Source of the DNA: JACKFE01 sp050248735
Lineage (GTDB): Bacteria > Nitrospirota > Nitrospiria > Nitrospirales > UBA8639
DNA: 64,000 nt
Assembly: GCA_050248735.1 (NCBI GenBank)
Contig: JBFWRU010000008.1
Coordinates: forward strand, 62,001 to 126,000
Direction: 5' to 3'
Shown: positions 53,326 to 61,822 of the stretch, in pieces
Layout: every line of letters starts with the position of its first letter
Numbering within the stretch: position 1 is the first letter of the stretch
Program-made: the position numbers and the translations under genes
The notes under the pieces: model-generated
Told to the model about the DNA's origin: nothing
What the model saw: only the letters and a program-made list of their open reading frames with translations
The model's database searches: none

Positions 53326-54096
53326 ATGAGTGTCACCACGGCTTCGCGGATGGCCATGACTCAAATTGCGCACCCCTTACAGCGGCATGTCCGAGAAATC
53401 AAAAAACGCCTTCTCTTTGTGGGCGCAACCATTATGATATTTTTTGTAGCCGCTTTTTCCTATGCAGAGTGGCTCATTGAGTGGTTTAAGCGGCCGTTTG
53501 AGGACGATCTGATATTTTATGCTCCCGCCGAAGCGTTATTTGCGTCAATCAAAATCTCGTTTATGGCTGCGGTGATTGCCAGCGTTCCGATCATTCTTTA
53601 CCAATTCTGGAAATTTATCGCCCCGGCCCTCCTGCAGAAGGAACAACGCTGGGCTATCCCCTTGTTTCTCCTGGGATTAGGATTTTTCATATTGGGGTTG
53701 GTCTTCTGTAACCTGATCATTCTTCCCTTGGTCATCAATTTCTTTGTGACATTCGGGATGGACCGCTCCCTCACCCCGGAGTTAGCGGTCGGCACTTATG
53801 TGGATTTCAATGTCAAATTTTTACTGGCCTTTGGATTTGCCTTTGAAATTCCGCTCGTACTGTCCTTATTAGCGCGGGTCGGGGTCGTTCAACATGAGGT
53901 GCTGGCCCAATACCGAAAACATGCAGCCATGGTGGCGTTGATCCTTTCTGCGGTGGTGACTCCTGATGCCACCTTGTTTACCATGTTGCTGATGGCAGTG
54001 CCCTTGATCATCCTGTATGAAATCGGGATCCTCGGGGCGAAAATGTTTGGCCGGAAGCCGGGAGTGTCTGGGGGAGACCAGGCTGCCACAATCTAA
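53326..54096 (+). CDS. tatC: Sec-independent protein translocase TatC
   Basis: The 256-residue protein has the six membrane segments of TatC. HVREIKKRLLFVG is the N-terminal motif (normally HLxELRxR), and FVTFGMDRSLTPELAVGTYVDFNVKFLLAFGFAFEIP is the conserved stretch. TatC is the receptor for twin-arginine signals and would export the molybdoenzyme at 25340. No tatA or tatB gene is near it, so those lie elsewhere. Confidence 0.92.
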   Translation: MSVTTASRMAMTQIAHPLQRHVREIKKRLLFVGATIMIFFVAAFSYAEWLIEWFKRPFEDDLIFYAPAEALFASIKISFMAAVIASVPIILYQFWKFIAPALLQKEQRWAIPLFLLGLGFFILGLVFCNLIILPLVINFFVTFGMDRSLTPELAVGTYVDFNVKFLLAFGFAFEIPLVLSLLARVGVVQHEVLAQYRKHAAMVALILSAVVTPDATLFTMLLMAVPLIILYEIGILGAKMFGRKPGVSGGDQAATI

Positions 54097-54170
54097 ACCT
54101 CCGATTGAATGGTGAAAGGCCCGTCTTGCTCTATTCAAGGTAAGATGGGCCTCATTCTGTGAAACAACAC

Positions 54171-55250
54171 ATGACTACCCTACGGTTGATTTTCCTTTCT
54201 TTGTCCATCCTCACCATTTGGGGCCTATCCTATCGCGCGCATGCGCAGCTATTACCCATTCCAACCGGTAGTGTCCCCTCACTTCATCAGGAGCCATCCG
54301 GTCAAGGGAACCAGGGATTCGCCCCGAGCATCCAAACTATGGTGGTGACGCCTGAGGGCATTATTTATGCGGGAACGTTTGGAATGGGCATGTTCCGCAG
54401 TGCCGACCAAGGGGAATCCTGGGAAATGTGGAATGTGGGATTGCAGGATCCTTTCCTTTTGTGCCTGGCTTTATTGCCTGGTGAGCATGTGTATGCGGGA
54501 ACCGTTCGCGGAGGGGTCTTCCGCTTGAAACTCGGAGAAGGCAAATGGGAATCCATTGGACAGGGGTTAGAGGATACCGAGGTGAAATCCTTTGTTGTCC
54601 ATCAAAAAACCGTATTGGCCGGAACCGGAACTGGGGTGTTCCGCTGGAATGAAGAATCCAAACATTGGACAAGGGTCGGGAAAGGACTCATACAGGTGTT
54701 GGTGTCGGGAATGGCCATACTCGATAATCGGACTCTGCTTGCCGCTACAGCCGGGAAGGGACTGTTCCGATTTGATCTCGAAGGACCTCTTGAAGCGAAG
54801 TGGGTGGATTTTGAATCGGAATTTGTCGATCCGAAAGAACGTCTGCCCCATCGATACCTACGGGTCATTGCGGTAAATGAATCGCAGCACATTTATCTGG
54901 GTACGCAAAACGGCGGAATGTTCCGGAGTCGCACCAAGGGGCAAACCTGGGAACCCATTGGACGAAGACTTCCCAATGATTCCATTCGCAGTATTGTGCC
55001 TCTGGCCGAAGATGTCCTGGTCGGAACAGGAAACGGGATTTTTCGCTGGGTTCAAGACAAGCACCAATGGATGCCTCTTAACACAGGCCTTCATCAAAAA
55101 GCGATTCAAAGTTTGGTGGTGACGCCCACACAGGATGTCTATGCGGGAACGAGTAGCGGAGCGTTCAAAAGCAAAGATGGAGGGGCGCATTGGACGGATG
55201 TGAGTCAGGGGTTTGGAGTGCAAGCGGTTCCGAAGGGACCCTATCAATAA
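54171..55250 (+). CDS. Exported BNR/propeller-like protein
   Basis: A 359-residue protein with a signal peptide (residues 3-27, ending RAHAQ). It repeats blade-like elements: IIYAGTFGMGMFRSADQGESW, VYAGTVRGGVFRL, VLAGTGTGVFRW, IYLGTQNGGMFRSRTKGQTW, VLVGTGNGIFRW and VYAGTSSGAFKSKDGGAHW. These predict a beta-propeller related to the BNR lipoprotein at 8723, but without a lipobox. ATG at 54171 is chosen over GTG at 54159. The role is unknown; it lies after tatC. Confidence 0.75.
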   Translation: MTTLRLIFLSLSILTIWGLSYRAHAQLLPIPTGSVPSLHQEPSGQGNQGFAPSIQTMVVTPEGIIYAGTFGMGMFRSADQGESWEMWNVGLQDPFLLCLALLPGEHVYAGTVRGGVFRLKLGEGKWESIGQGLEDTEVKSFVVHQKTVLAGTGTGVFRWNEESKHWTRVGKGLIQVLVSGMAILDNRTLLAATAGKGLFRFDLEGPLEAKWVDFESEFVDPKERLPHRYLRVIAVNESQHIYLGTQNGGMFRSRTKGQTWEPIGRRLPNDSIRSIVPLAEDVLVGTGNGIFRWVQDKHQWMPLNTGLHQKAIQSLVVTPTQDVYAGTSSGAFKSKDGGAHWTDVSQGFGVQAVPKGPYQ

Positions 55251-55280
55251 ACTCAATGTAGTGAGGAAAGGGAATCGGTT

Positions 55281-55808
55281 ATGAGTGACGTGACGGTAAC
55301 AGAGCAGACACGCGCCACGATTGGGATTCAGGTCAAGGGGGAATCCTGGGGCGATATTCAGGTAAAGTTTTTTCCTGATGTGGCTCCCAACCATGCCAAG
55401 AATCTCGTGAAATTGGCAGGCGAAGGATTTTATAACGGAACCACCTTTCATCGCGTCATTCCAGGATTTATGATTCAAGGCGGAGATCCCAATAGCAAAA
55501 GCCCTGACCGGTCAAGACATGGGACCGGAGGGCCTGGATATAAGGTGAAGGCCGAGTTTAATAAACGGCCTCATACACGCGGCACGTTATCGATGGCTCG
55601 GTCACAAGATCCAGACAGTGCCGGATCGCAATTTTTTATTTGTGTGGCCGATGCCAGTTTTTTAAATGGCCAATATACCGTATTTGGGGAGGTCGTGAGC
55701 GGGATGGAGACGGTCGACCGCATCGTGAATGTCTCGCGAGATGGCAACGATAATCCGCAGGATCGAATTGAAATGACGGTAACGGTTCATGAGGCTCCAG
55801 CCTCATAG
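55281..55808 (+). CDS. Cyclophilin-type peptidyl-prolyl isomerase
   Basis: A 175-residue cyclophilin: NLVKLAGEGFYNGTTFHRVIPGFMIQGGDP contains the catalytic arginine region (FHRV) and GTLSMARSQDPDSAGSQFFI the substrate pocket. There is no signal peptide, so it is probably cytoplasmic. A GAGGAAAGGG sits ahead of the ATG at 55281. It is followed after eight bases by a lipoprotein gene. Confidence 0.92.
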   Translation: MSDVTVTEQTRATIGIQVKGESWGDIQVKFFPDVAPNHAKNLVKLAGEGFYNGTTFHRVIPGFMIQGGDPNSKSPDRSRHGTGGPGYKVKAEFNKRPHTRGTLSMARSQDPDSAGSQFFICVADASFLNGQYTVFGEVVSGMETVDRIVNVSRDGNDNPQDRIEMTVTVHEAPAS

Positions 55809-55816
55809 CGAGCACC

Positions 55817-56485
55817 ATGAACCGGTGGGGGTGGTGCATGGTGTTGGGTATTCTTTTGGCCGGCTGTGCCCCCCCGGTCATGTATTCCTATCTGGTCTAT
55901 GAAAATCCTACCGCATATGTCCGTTTAGAGCCTTCCCCGTGGGTTGACGAAGACGATCCCGCAACTTGGAATGCTCACCCCGCAACGCTGTCACGTCAGC
56001 AGTTAGAAGAAGCCCTGAAAGGACTTCGAGTCCGTGAGCATCGGGCCGGTCTTATTCTATGGATTCGAGGCATAGCGGAAGAACAACCCGCCTTTCGGGA
56101 TGATGAAATTGACTTGCTGACCGCCCGCCTACTGGAAGGACTTGATCTGGCGGTTCCCCAGGAAGTCGTAACGTTTTATGTGAGCCATCCGGTCAATTCG
56201 ACCAGAAGAGAAGTGACTTCCGGCGGTCTGTTTGTCACGAACAGTCATTTACATATTATTCTAAGCAATCATCGAACAATTTATGGCATTCCGTCCGCGG
56301 GACTGATCTATGATCGACGGTATCCCTTATTTTCTCTGGCCCCCTTGAGCGTGGATATCTTGTTTGCGTCGACCGACGTGGTTATTTCCAAAAAGAAGGA
56401 AGGGCTACTGGATGCCATTCTCGGAGATGAACGGGGAGGGGAGATTATTCTGGACCTGAACAAACTGGCAATGGTCAGGATGTAA
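55817..56485 (+). CDS. Lipoprotein of unknown function
   Basis: A 222-residue protein with a lipoprotein signal (LGILLAGC, Cys17). The rest is charged and probably globular: a helix-rich segment (RQQLEEALKGLRVREH) and a beta-rich C-terminal half (GLFVTNSHLHIILSNHRTIYGIPSAGLIYDRR). No family was recognised. It starts eight bases after the cyclophilin stop and probably shares its transcript. Confidence 0.75.
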   Translation: MNRWGWCMVLGILLAGCAPPVMYSYLVYENPTAYVRLEPSPWVDEDDPATWNAHPATLSRQQLEEALKGLRVREHRAGLILWIRGIAEEQPAFRDDEIDLLTARLLEGLDLAVPQEVVTFYVSHPVNSTRREVTSGGLFVTNSHLHIILSNHRTIYGIPSAGLIYDRRYPLFSLAPLSVDILFASTDVVISKKKEGLLDAILGDERGGEIILDLNKLAMVRM

Positions 56486-56566
56486 GGCCAAGCCAGCTTA
56501 TCTGCAGGATTGGGAAACAACAGTGTCAACCTGCATGCCTAAAATATCCTTTGAGTGTTAAAGGGC

Positions 56567-57601
56567 TTACGGATGGATGGGGGAGGCCATCGTCTGTTGT
56601 CCTATCCTGACGGGACACGCATCGCGCGTCATATAAAGGAGATAATTACCCATTCCGCGGATGTCTCCCTCTTTATGTAAGGGACGGTGATGAACCAATA
56701 CCATTTGATACTCCTCCTTGGTACTGACTTGAAAACCAACCGGATCCGAATACACCTGTCGTGCAGGAAAACCCAACAGGGTGCCGTCTGCGGCCACATC
56801 AGGGACGGTTCGTAAGAGTGTTTGCCGTCGCGTTTGATTTTCCAGGGCGATTAAAAGCGCCCCATTGTGGCTGTGGGGATACGCAAACTTTACGCACCCA
56901 TCCACCAGAAATTTCAAGGGTTCGGTCATGACCTGGACGCCAGGGTTAATGGCAATTCCTTCATCCGATTGGTTGGCCGGACGTTGATCGAATTTGCTGT
57001 AGCAGACGATGTTCACGCCGACTTGGTAGACCTCCATGGGATGTACGAGTTGGTCTTTCGGTGCCGTAAAAATCGTAAAACGGGCAAAGGCATTTTTGGT
57101 CGGGGCGGCCTTGTGATAAAAGGCTACCAGGGCCATCAATTTGTGTGTGGTATCAAGTCTGACTCCATAGCCTTTGGGAAATCGGGTTTCCTGCATTTCC
57201 ATCCCTGCCCCTGCAAAGAATAAAGGTTCACCTGGGCAAGAGATACTTTCCTGATCCATATCCAGTAACAGAATATGATGCAGGTATTCCTGGGGAAGGG
57301 GTTTTCCTTCCATTGTGAAGATCTCGGTTTTGTATCCGGTCATATACCGGTCTTCCGGGAGATTGAAAAAATGTTTCGGCATGCTGGCGGCCAAGTCTCC
57401 GCCATGGGGAGCAGGAAGATCAACGGGGCCGAAGGTGATCGTGATCGATTCCGGATCAAGGGCCACCTTCGTCAGGGCTTTATTCAGCTTGGGTATTTGA
57501 GGCTCTCCATGGGAACCATGAGATGATGGCTCGTGGGCCAACGCCAGGGGAACGGTCAGAATCGTGAACAGCACGGTGACGGCACAGACTCGCGTAATCA
57601 T
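56567..57601 (-). CDS. Exported histidine-rich protein, possibly copper monooxygenase-like
   Basis: A 344-residue protein with a signal peptide (ending ALAHE) and a His-rich start (HEPSSHGSHGE). Two beta-domains seem present; clustered histidines occur in YLHHILLLDMD, FAYPHSHNGAL and VLVHHRPLHKEGD. The HHxLLLDMD and HSHNG patterns recall the PHM/SURNod19 group of type II copper proteins, but the match is weak. It should be periplasmic. The gene is convergent with the lipoprotein gene at 55817 and has GGAGG ahead of its ATG. The function is unknown. Confidence 0.55.
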   Translation of the reverse strand: MITRVCAVTVLFTILTVPLALAHEPSSHGSHGEPQIPKLNKALTKVALDPESITITFGPVDLPAPHGGDLAASMPKHFFNLPEDRYMTGYKTEIFTMEGKPLPQEYLHHILLLDMDQESISCPGEPLFFAGAGMEMQETRFPKGYGVRLDTTHKLMALVAFYHKAAPTKNAFARFTIFTAPKDQLVHPMEVYQVGVNIVCYSKFDQRPANQSDEGIAINPGVQVMTEPLKFLVDGCVKFAYPHSHNGALLIALENQTRRQTLLRTVPDVAADGTLLGFPARQVYSDPVGFQVSTKEEYQMVLVHHRPLHKEGDIRGMGNYLLYMTRDACPVRIGQQTMASPIHP

Positions 57602-58056
57602 GCAAATCCTCCTTTCAGTTCAATAGGAGTCGAACGGTCATGAAAGCCAAGAGGGATGATGTCCGGATATGCTGAACGTCATGTGGAGCGAGTCATCCGA
57701 TGGAATGGGGGAGGGAAAGCAGTGAGCACTGTTCGTTCCACACTTGGGAAACACCCATTTCTCCCTTCTCCTGACGGATTGAGCAACGAGATCGAATGAA
57801 CCCGGATAAATGTGAAGGTGTTGCTGGAGGAGGTGACAGGCAATGTCGTTATTAAAGTCCTTAACCTTAACGGGCCGGGGAAATTGAGTCAAGTTAGCTG
57901 TATAGATAAAATGGACAGTCCTTGAATGGCTTTGCGGTTTCACAATGATGGTATGATTGGCGCAGGATGAGGGAAATCGGAATCCGGTCCTGCCTTTCAA
58001 TCAGACGATAACGCCTTGCTGAGTCACAGAAAACGTGAGCGTGGGAAAAAGACTCA
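57602..58056. other. Gene-free interval upstream of the HTH regulator
   Basis: A 455-base stretch between divergent genes. A minus-strand frame (57638-58000) has no ribosome-binding site and no family resemblance. The only signal I see is the promoter-like pair at 57884-57912. Confidence 0.5.
57884..57912 (+). promoter_or_regulatory. Possible sigma-70 promoter of the HTH regulator gene
   Basis: TTGAGT (57884-57889) and TAAAAT (57907-57912) are separated by 17 bases. The pair lies about 145 bases upstream of the regulator start at 58057. Consensus match only. Confidence 0.45.
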
Positions 58057-59256
58057 ATGGAGAAAAAATTACCGAGGACCAAAAAGACCTATGAAGATGG
58101 GACGTTGGAAGCCAAACTTCCAATCAGTAATGCAGTGTTGGCCATACGAAAAGCCAAGGGAATGGCTCAAGGGGAATTGGCTGATCGGGTTGGACTGACA
58201 CGTCAGGCCATGTATGACATTGAGGCCAATCACTATCTCCCGAGCACGGCCATTGCCCTGCGATTGGCCGATGCTTTGGATTGTCAGGTTGAGGATTTAT
58301 TCAGTTTGTCCAAAAAAGGAGAAGTGATTGAGGCGGAATTATTGGGCGTTCACGTGCAGGCCGGTCGGCCCTTTCGTGTGAACCTTGCACAAGTGGGGGA
58401 TCGAATCATTGCCCGCCCTCTTGCTGAGTTGGGCGATGTGCTGAATTTTGTCGTGTCGGCAGATGGTATTGTCACGGCGCCTGTTCCTAAGAAACGAGGA
58501 AAAACTCACCAACGCGTGCTGGTGGAATTGCTCCATGACCGGAAACAAATCGAAAAGCATATTGTGATTGCCGGATGCGATCCCTCCTTGTTTATTGCAG
58601 GAGGGCATGTTCGTCAGCTTCATGGGTTGGCGGGCATCACCAATTGGACAATGGGTAGCGCCAATGCGCTTCATGCACTTTTGGAAGGGGAAGTGCATAT
58701 TGCGGGAGTGCATTTGGTGGATGCACGGTCAGGGGAAAGCAATATCCCGTATCTTAAACGACATGTGCAGGGAAAGGATTATGTGGGTGTCCGGTTCGCC
58801 TCCTGGGTGCAAGGGATTGTCGTGGGAGCTGGCAATCCCTTGCAAATTCGCACCATTGAGGATTTCGGGCGGCCAAACCTGCAACTCGTGAATCGTGAAG
58901 TGGGAGCCGGAGCCAGATTTTTTCTCGATGCCCTCTTGAAAAAAACGGGGATTCATGGACGGCAGGTAAAGGGGTACGATCGTGTGGTGACTTCGCACCT
59001 GGAAGTGGCGCGACTGATTCGAGACGGCCTGGCAGATATGGGAATTGGAGTGGAAGCCGTTGCCAGACATTACGGCCTGGATTTTATTCCGCTGCAGGAA
59101 GAACGATATGATTTGATTTTGCGGAAGGATGTTTTGGGAGCCCATCCGATGATTGCCCAACTCTTTGACGCCATGGTGAGTCGGCCTTTCCGGCAAGAAC
59201 TGGAGACACTCGGCGGCTATAATTTGACCGACATCGGGACATCGTTGAATTGGTGA
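58057..59256 (+). CDS. XRE-type regulator with PBP-like ligand domain
   Basis: A 399-residue protein. Residues 25-80 form an XRE helix-turn-helix (LADRVGLTRQAMYDIEAN). The rest resembles the PBP-like domain (PF12727) seen in molybdate- or molybdopterin-linked proteins: VIAGCDPSLFIAGGHVRQLHGLAGI, VHIAGVHLVDARSGESN, and FIPLQEERYDLILRKDVLGAHP. This pairing is found in predicted transcription regulators that sense molybdate or a related ligand. Targets cannot be told; molybdoenzyme genes at 2648 and 25340 would be reasonable candidates. Confidence 0.8.
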   Translation: MEKKLPRTKKTYEDGTLEAKLPISNAVLAIRKAKGMAQGELADRVGLTRQAMYDIEANHYLPSTAIALRLADALDCQVEDLFSLSKKGEVIEAELLGVHVQAGRPFRVNLAQVGDRIIARPLAELGDVLNFVVSADGIVTAPVPKKRGKTHQRVLVELLHDRKQIEKHIVIAGCDPSLFIAGGHVRQLHGLAGITNWTMGSANALHALLEGEVHIAGVHLVDARSGESNIPYLKRHVQGKDYVGVRFASWVQGIVVGAGNPLQIRTIEDFGRPNLQLVNREVGAGARFFLDALLKKTGIHGRQVKGYDRVVTSHLEVARLIRDGLADMGIGVEAVARHYGLDFIPLQEERYDLILRKDVLGAHPMIAQLFDAMVSRPFRQELETLGGYNLTDIGTSLNW

Positions 59257-59504
59257 CACCAATGTGGGAGTTGGGTACGAGTTACGCGAATCAATTAAAC
59301 CCACTCCTCTTGGCTGTATATGCCGAGCCGTTGAATCGGTTCTATGCGGAAAGGCTGTTCAATCCCTCGTGCTTTCCTGAAAATTGTCCAGACTGATTTT
59401 GAAGAAAATGAAAACAGAATTCAGGAGGGAAAAGTAATTTCAGTGCGGACATCGAAAGGCGCTGGTCTCACTCAATAAACCGATAATTGGATCAGGAAGT
59501 GTGG

Positions 59505-59858
59505 TTAGCCTTTGATGCAGGCTTTGCCATCAAAAACCTTGCAGGAGGATCCGCTACGGGACAATTTCCAGGACTTCAGGATGGGTGGGGCTTTGTCCGG
59601 GAGCACTTCAACGACCACATCAATCACATCTCCGACCTCTAATGTTTTCAGGTGTTCCTTCACCGTTTCCTCCACCTGTACCCATAAAATGCCGGTATCG
59701 GTGGTAATTAAGAAAAACCCTTTTTCCGGTTCGAGTTTGACGATCGGACTATTGAAGTTTTTAAATATATGCGTGGCTTCGGCAAAGCCGAGATTCCATG
59801 TGGTGATAAGGAAAAGCAAACCAATCCACAAACCAACACGACGGTAAGGGGTGGCCAT
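59505..59858 (-). CDS. Small exported protein of unknown function
   Basis: A 117-residue protein with a signal peptide (residues 9-29, ending GFAEA) and a small beta-rich domain (PIVKLEPEKGFFLITTDTGILWVQVEE, GDVIDVVVEV) that resembles an OB-like fold. Two cysteines near the end (SSCKVFDGKACIKG) could form a disulfide. No family was recognised. About 250 bases without a gene separate it from the convergent regulator gene. Confidence 0.65.
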   Translation of the reverse strand: MATPYRRVGLWIGLLFLITTWNLGFAEATHIFKNFNSPIVKLEPEKGFFLITTDTGILWVQVEETVKEHLKTLEVGDVIDVVVEVLPDKAPPILKSWKLSRSGSSCKVFDGKACIKG

Positions 59859-59966
59859 AGAGGGTCTCCTGGTTTGGTTACCTGAAAAAGCCTCTCATTA
59901 TCTCAAAGAATAGGGGTGGAAGTCTATGGGTTTAAAGAGAAAATCTTGTGGATAAAAGAATGATGA

Positions 59967-60476
59967 TCATTTCGAAAGCCGGAGGGAAATTTCAGTCGCC
60001 TGCGAATCTTGGATTCGAAAGGCTTTGGTGATCGGGTGGTTGGGATTCTCGAGTGAGACAATCAGATGGAAGGGTTCGGGTAAATTGAGTTTCCGACGAT
60101 AGGATTCAAATTCCATCGCCATGGTGATATCAGTCTGGGATGGTCTGGCGGGACTGGCGGTATGGGAGTGGTAAAAAGCCAGTAGCTCGCATTCCTTTGA
60201 ACGGATATCCCGTTGAGCCAATGCCATTTCTTTGGCATCCATTTGAAAGGCAATGTCGGCCCGTTCCTCGGGTGAAAGCCGTTGGAGATCTGAGAGCTTG
60301 GCGCCTTCGAATCGGGCTAATTCGGTATCGCTCATCGTGGCAAGAATATTGGTAATGCGATAGCATTCGGCAACTGTATGATCTTTTCCGGATAAGATGC
60401 CGCAGCATTCATGGGGGGCCAGTTCTCTGGCGTGAGCCACGATGTCGTCGAGAATAGCCTGGGGAATGACAAGCAT
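59967..60476 (-). CDS. JAMM/MPN+ metalloprotease (Mec-like)
   Basis: A 169-residue JAB1/MPN+ domain protease. The JAMM motif is complete: Glu23 in HECCGIL and HSHTASPARPSQTD, giving His103, His105, Ser113 and Asp116 with the exact HxHx7Sx2D spacing. Bacterial relatives (Mec of mycobacteria, QbsD, HcyD) trim or release ubiquitin-like sulfur carriers. It sits twenty bases after the E1-like gene and near the carrier gene at 61547, whose C-terminus (GGN) would need such a cut. It acts in the cytoplasm. Confidence 0.9.
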   Translation of the reverse strand: MLVIPQAILDDIVAHARELAPHECCGILSGKDHTVAECYRITNILATMSDTELARFEGAKLSDLQRLSPEERADIAFQMDAKEMALAQRDIRSKECELLAFYHSHTASPARPSQTDITMAMEFESYRRKLNLPEPFHLIVSLENPNHPITKAFRIQDSQATEISLRLSK

Positions 60477-60496
60477 GCGGAAGACTCGATCGCCAG

Positions 60497-61300
60497 CTAG
60501 ATACTGCAGGAAACTTCGTAATTGCCGCTCAAGCCCGTAATCGAGGGATGAGATCCGCAGAGAGGGCAGTCCGGAGCTTTGGGGCGGCGAACTTTTCGGA
60601 AGGTCATCTCCAAAGCATCATACAATAAGAGGCCATTCGCTAATGTCTCACCCAGGCCTAAGATTTCCTTGATGGTCTCGTTCGCCTGTAACACGCCGAT
60701 CGTTCCTGCCAACACGCCCAGGACGCCGGCCTCCTGGCAATTCGGCACCAGACCAGCCGGGGGAGGTTCCGGGTAAAGGCAGCGGTAGCAGGGATAGCCT
60801 TCATGAGGTTTGATGGTGGCCAACTGACCTTCAAACCGAAAGATGCTGCCGGAGATCAAGGTTTTCTTGGCAAAGAAACAAGCATCATTCACAAGAAATC
60901 GTGTCGAGAAATTGTCTGATCCATCCAGGATGATGTCATACCCTTCCAGTAGGATAGGAAGATTCTCTGCACTGACATGTTCCGGGTACAGGTTCAGGGT
61001 CACTTCCGGATTAAGAGCCGACAGCAGTTGCCTTCCGGATTCAACTTTGAGGTTCCCGATCCGGTCGGTGGTATGGAGAATTTGCCGCTGCAGATTGGAT
61101 AGATCCACCACATCGCCATCAGCCAGTCCCAGCGTGCCGATTCCCGCCGCAGCCAGATACAGCGCGGCAGGGGACCCCAGGCCACCCGCGCCAATGATGA
61201 GCACTTTGGCGTCCTGAAGCTTTTGTTGCCCCTTCCCTCCGACCTCGGAGAGAATGATCTGTCGGCTGTACCGATTGATTTGATCGTCCGTAAAATCCAT
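60497..61300 (-). CDS. E1-like adenylyltransferase, MoeB/ThiF family (first)
   Basis: A 267-residue enzyme of the MoeB/ThiF type: nucleotide-binding GAGGLGSP, the arginine-bearing DLSNLQRQI, zinc cysteines Cys171/Cys174 and Cys245/Cys248, and a possible catalytic Cys188 in VPNCQEAG. It would adenylate the C-terminal glycine of a ubiquitin-like carrier. No rhodanese domain is attached. It lies between the JAMM and NIL genes. A second, related enzyme is at 63097. Confidence 0.92.
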   Translation of the reverse strand: MDFTDDQINRYSRQIILSEVGGKGQQKLQDAKVLIIGAGGLGSPAALYLAAAGIGTLGLADGDVVDLSNLQRQILHTTDRIGNLKVESGRQLLSALNPEVTLNLYPEHVSAENLPILLEGYDIILDGSDNFSTRFLVNDACFFAKKTLISGSIFRFEGQLATIKPHEGYPCYRCLYPEPPPAGLVPNCQEAGVLGVLAGTIGVLQANETIKEILGLGETLANGLLLYDALEMTFRKVRRPKAPDCPLCGSHPSITGLSGNYEVSCSI

Positions 61301-61307
61301 GGTCGTG

Positions 61308-61547
61308 CTATTCCACCACGTTCAATTCGATGGGGTCTACGATGCACCCCTTCGCCCGAAGACCCTGGATCGCGCGGTCGATTTCATCGGCTTCCCCGGA
61401 AAATTCCACATCCATCCATCCGGTGGTTTCCCGCACGTCGGCCCGTCGAATGCTGGGGACGACGGAAAACTCCTGGGCGATTTCGTACAACACCGGTTCG
61501 GGAATTTTTTCTTCGGGATAGCGAATGTGAAAACGTAGTCGAGCCAT
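61308..61547 (-). CDS. NIL-domain protein
   Basis: A 79-residue protein matching the NIL domain (PF09383), otherwise found at the C-terminus of methionine ABC ATPase MetN: RLRFHIRYPEEKIPEPVLYEIAQEF, DVRETTGWMDVEFSG and RAIQGLRAKGC. In MetN this domain binds methionine for feedback; here it is free-standing and lies between carrier and E1 genes. It may sense or hold a sulfur amino acid. It overlaps the MoaD-like gene by one base. Confidence 0.85.
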   Translation of the reverse strand: MARLRFHIRYPEEKIPEPVLYEIAQEFSVVPSIRRADVRETTGWMDVEFSGEADEIDRAIQGLRAKGCIVDPIELNVVE

Positions 61548-61822
61548 TAGTTGCCTCCTGCAATCGCGGGTATAATGGAAACCTCGTCTCCGTCCTTGAG
61601 TGGAGTTTCCTTTCCCGTTAAAAAGCGAATATCCTCCTCGTTCACGTAAATATTGATGAAGCGGCGGACCTCGCCCTGTTCATCATACAATCGCTCCTTG
61701 ATGCCGGGGTAGGTGGTTCCCAGGTTGTCAATTAAGTCAGCGATGCTGGAACTTTGAATTTCCACCTGGCTTTTGCCGCCGGTCATCGGCCGCAGGGGAG
61801 TGGGAATACGAACGGTAATCAT
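61547..61822 (-). CDS. MoaD/ThiS-like ubiquitin-fold sulfur carrier with C-terminal GGN
   Basis: A 91-residue beta-grasp protein: ITVRIPTPLRPMTGG at the start, the central RFINIYVNEEDIRFL and the end DGDEVSIIPAIAGG followed by Asn91. It ends in Gly-Gly-Asn, not in free Gly-Gly. CysO- and QbsE-like carriers need the diglycine exposed before they can be adenylated and thiocarboxylated. The JAMM protease and two E1-like enzymes in the same cluster could do this. The gene overlaps thrC by four bases (ATGA). Confidence 0.88.
   Translation of the reverse strand: MITVRIPTPLRPMTGGKSQVEIQSSSIADLIDNLGTTYPGIKERLYDEQGEVRRFINIYVNEEDIRFLTGKETPLKDGDEVSIIPAIAGGN

Noticed and set aside
54117..54151. Hairpin after tatC (AGGCCC/GGGCCT type)
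   Set aside because: The stem is interrupted and no T-run follows on the plus strand, so a terminator call is not supported.
57638..58000. Minus-strand frame of 120 codons in the interval before the HTH regulator
   Set aside because: Composition is not protein-like, no start signals, and the interval contains the likely promoter on the other strand.
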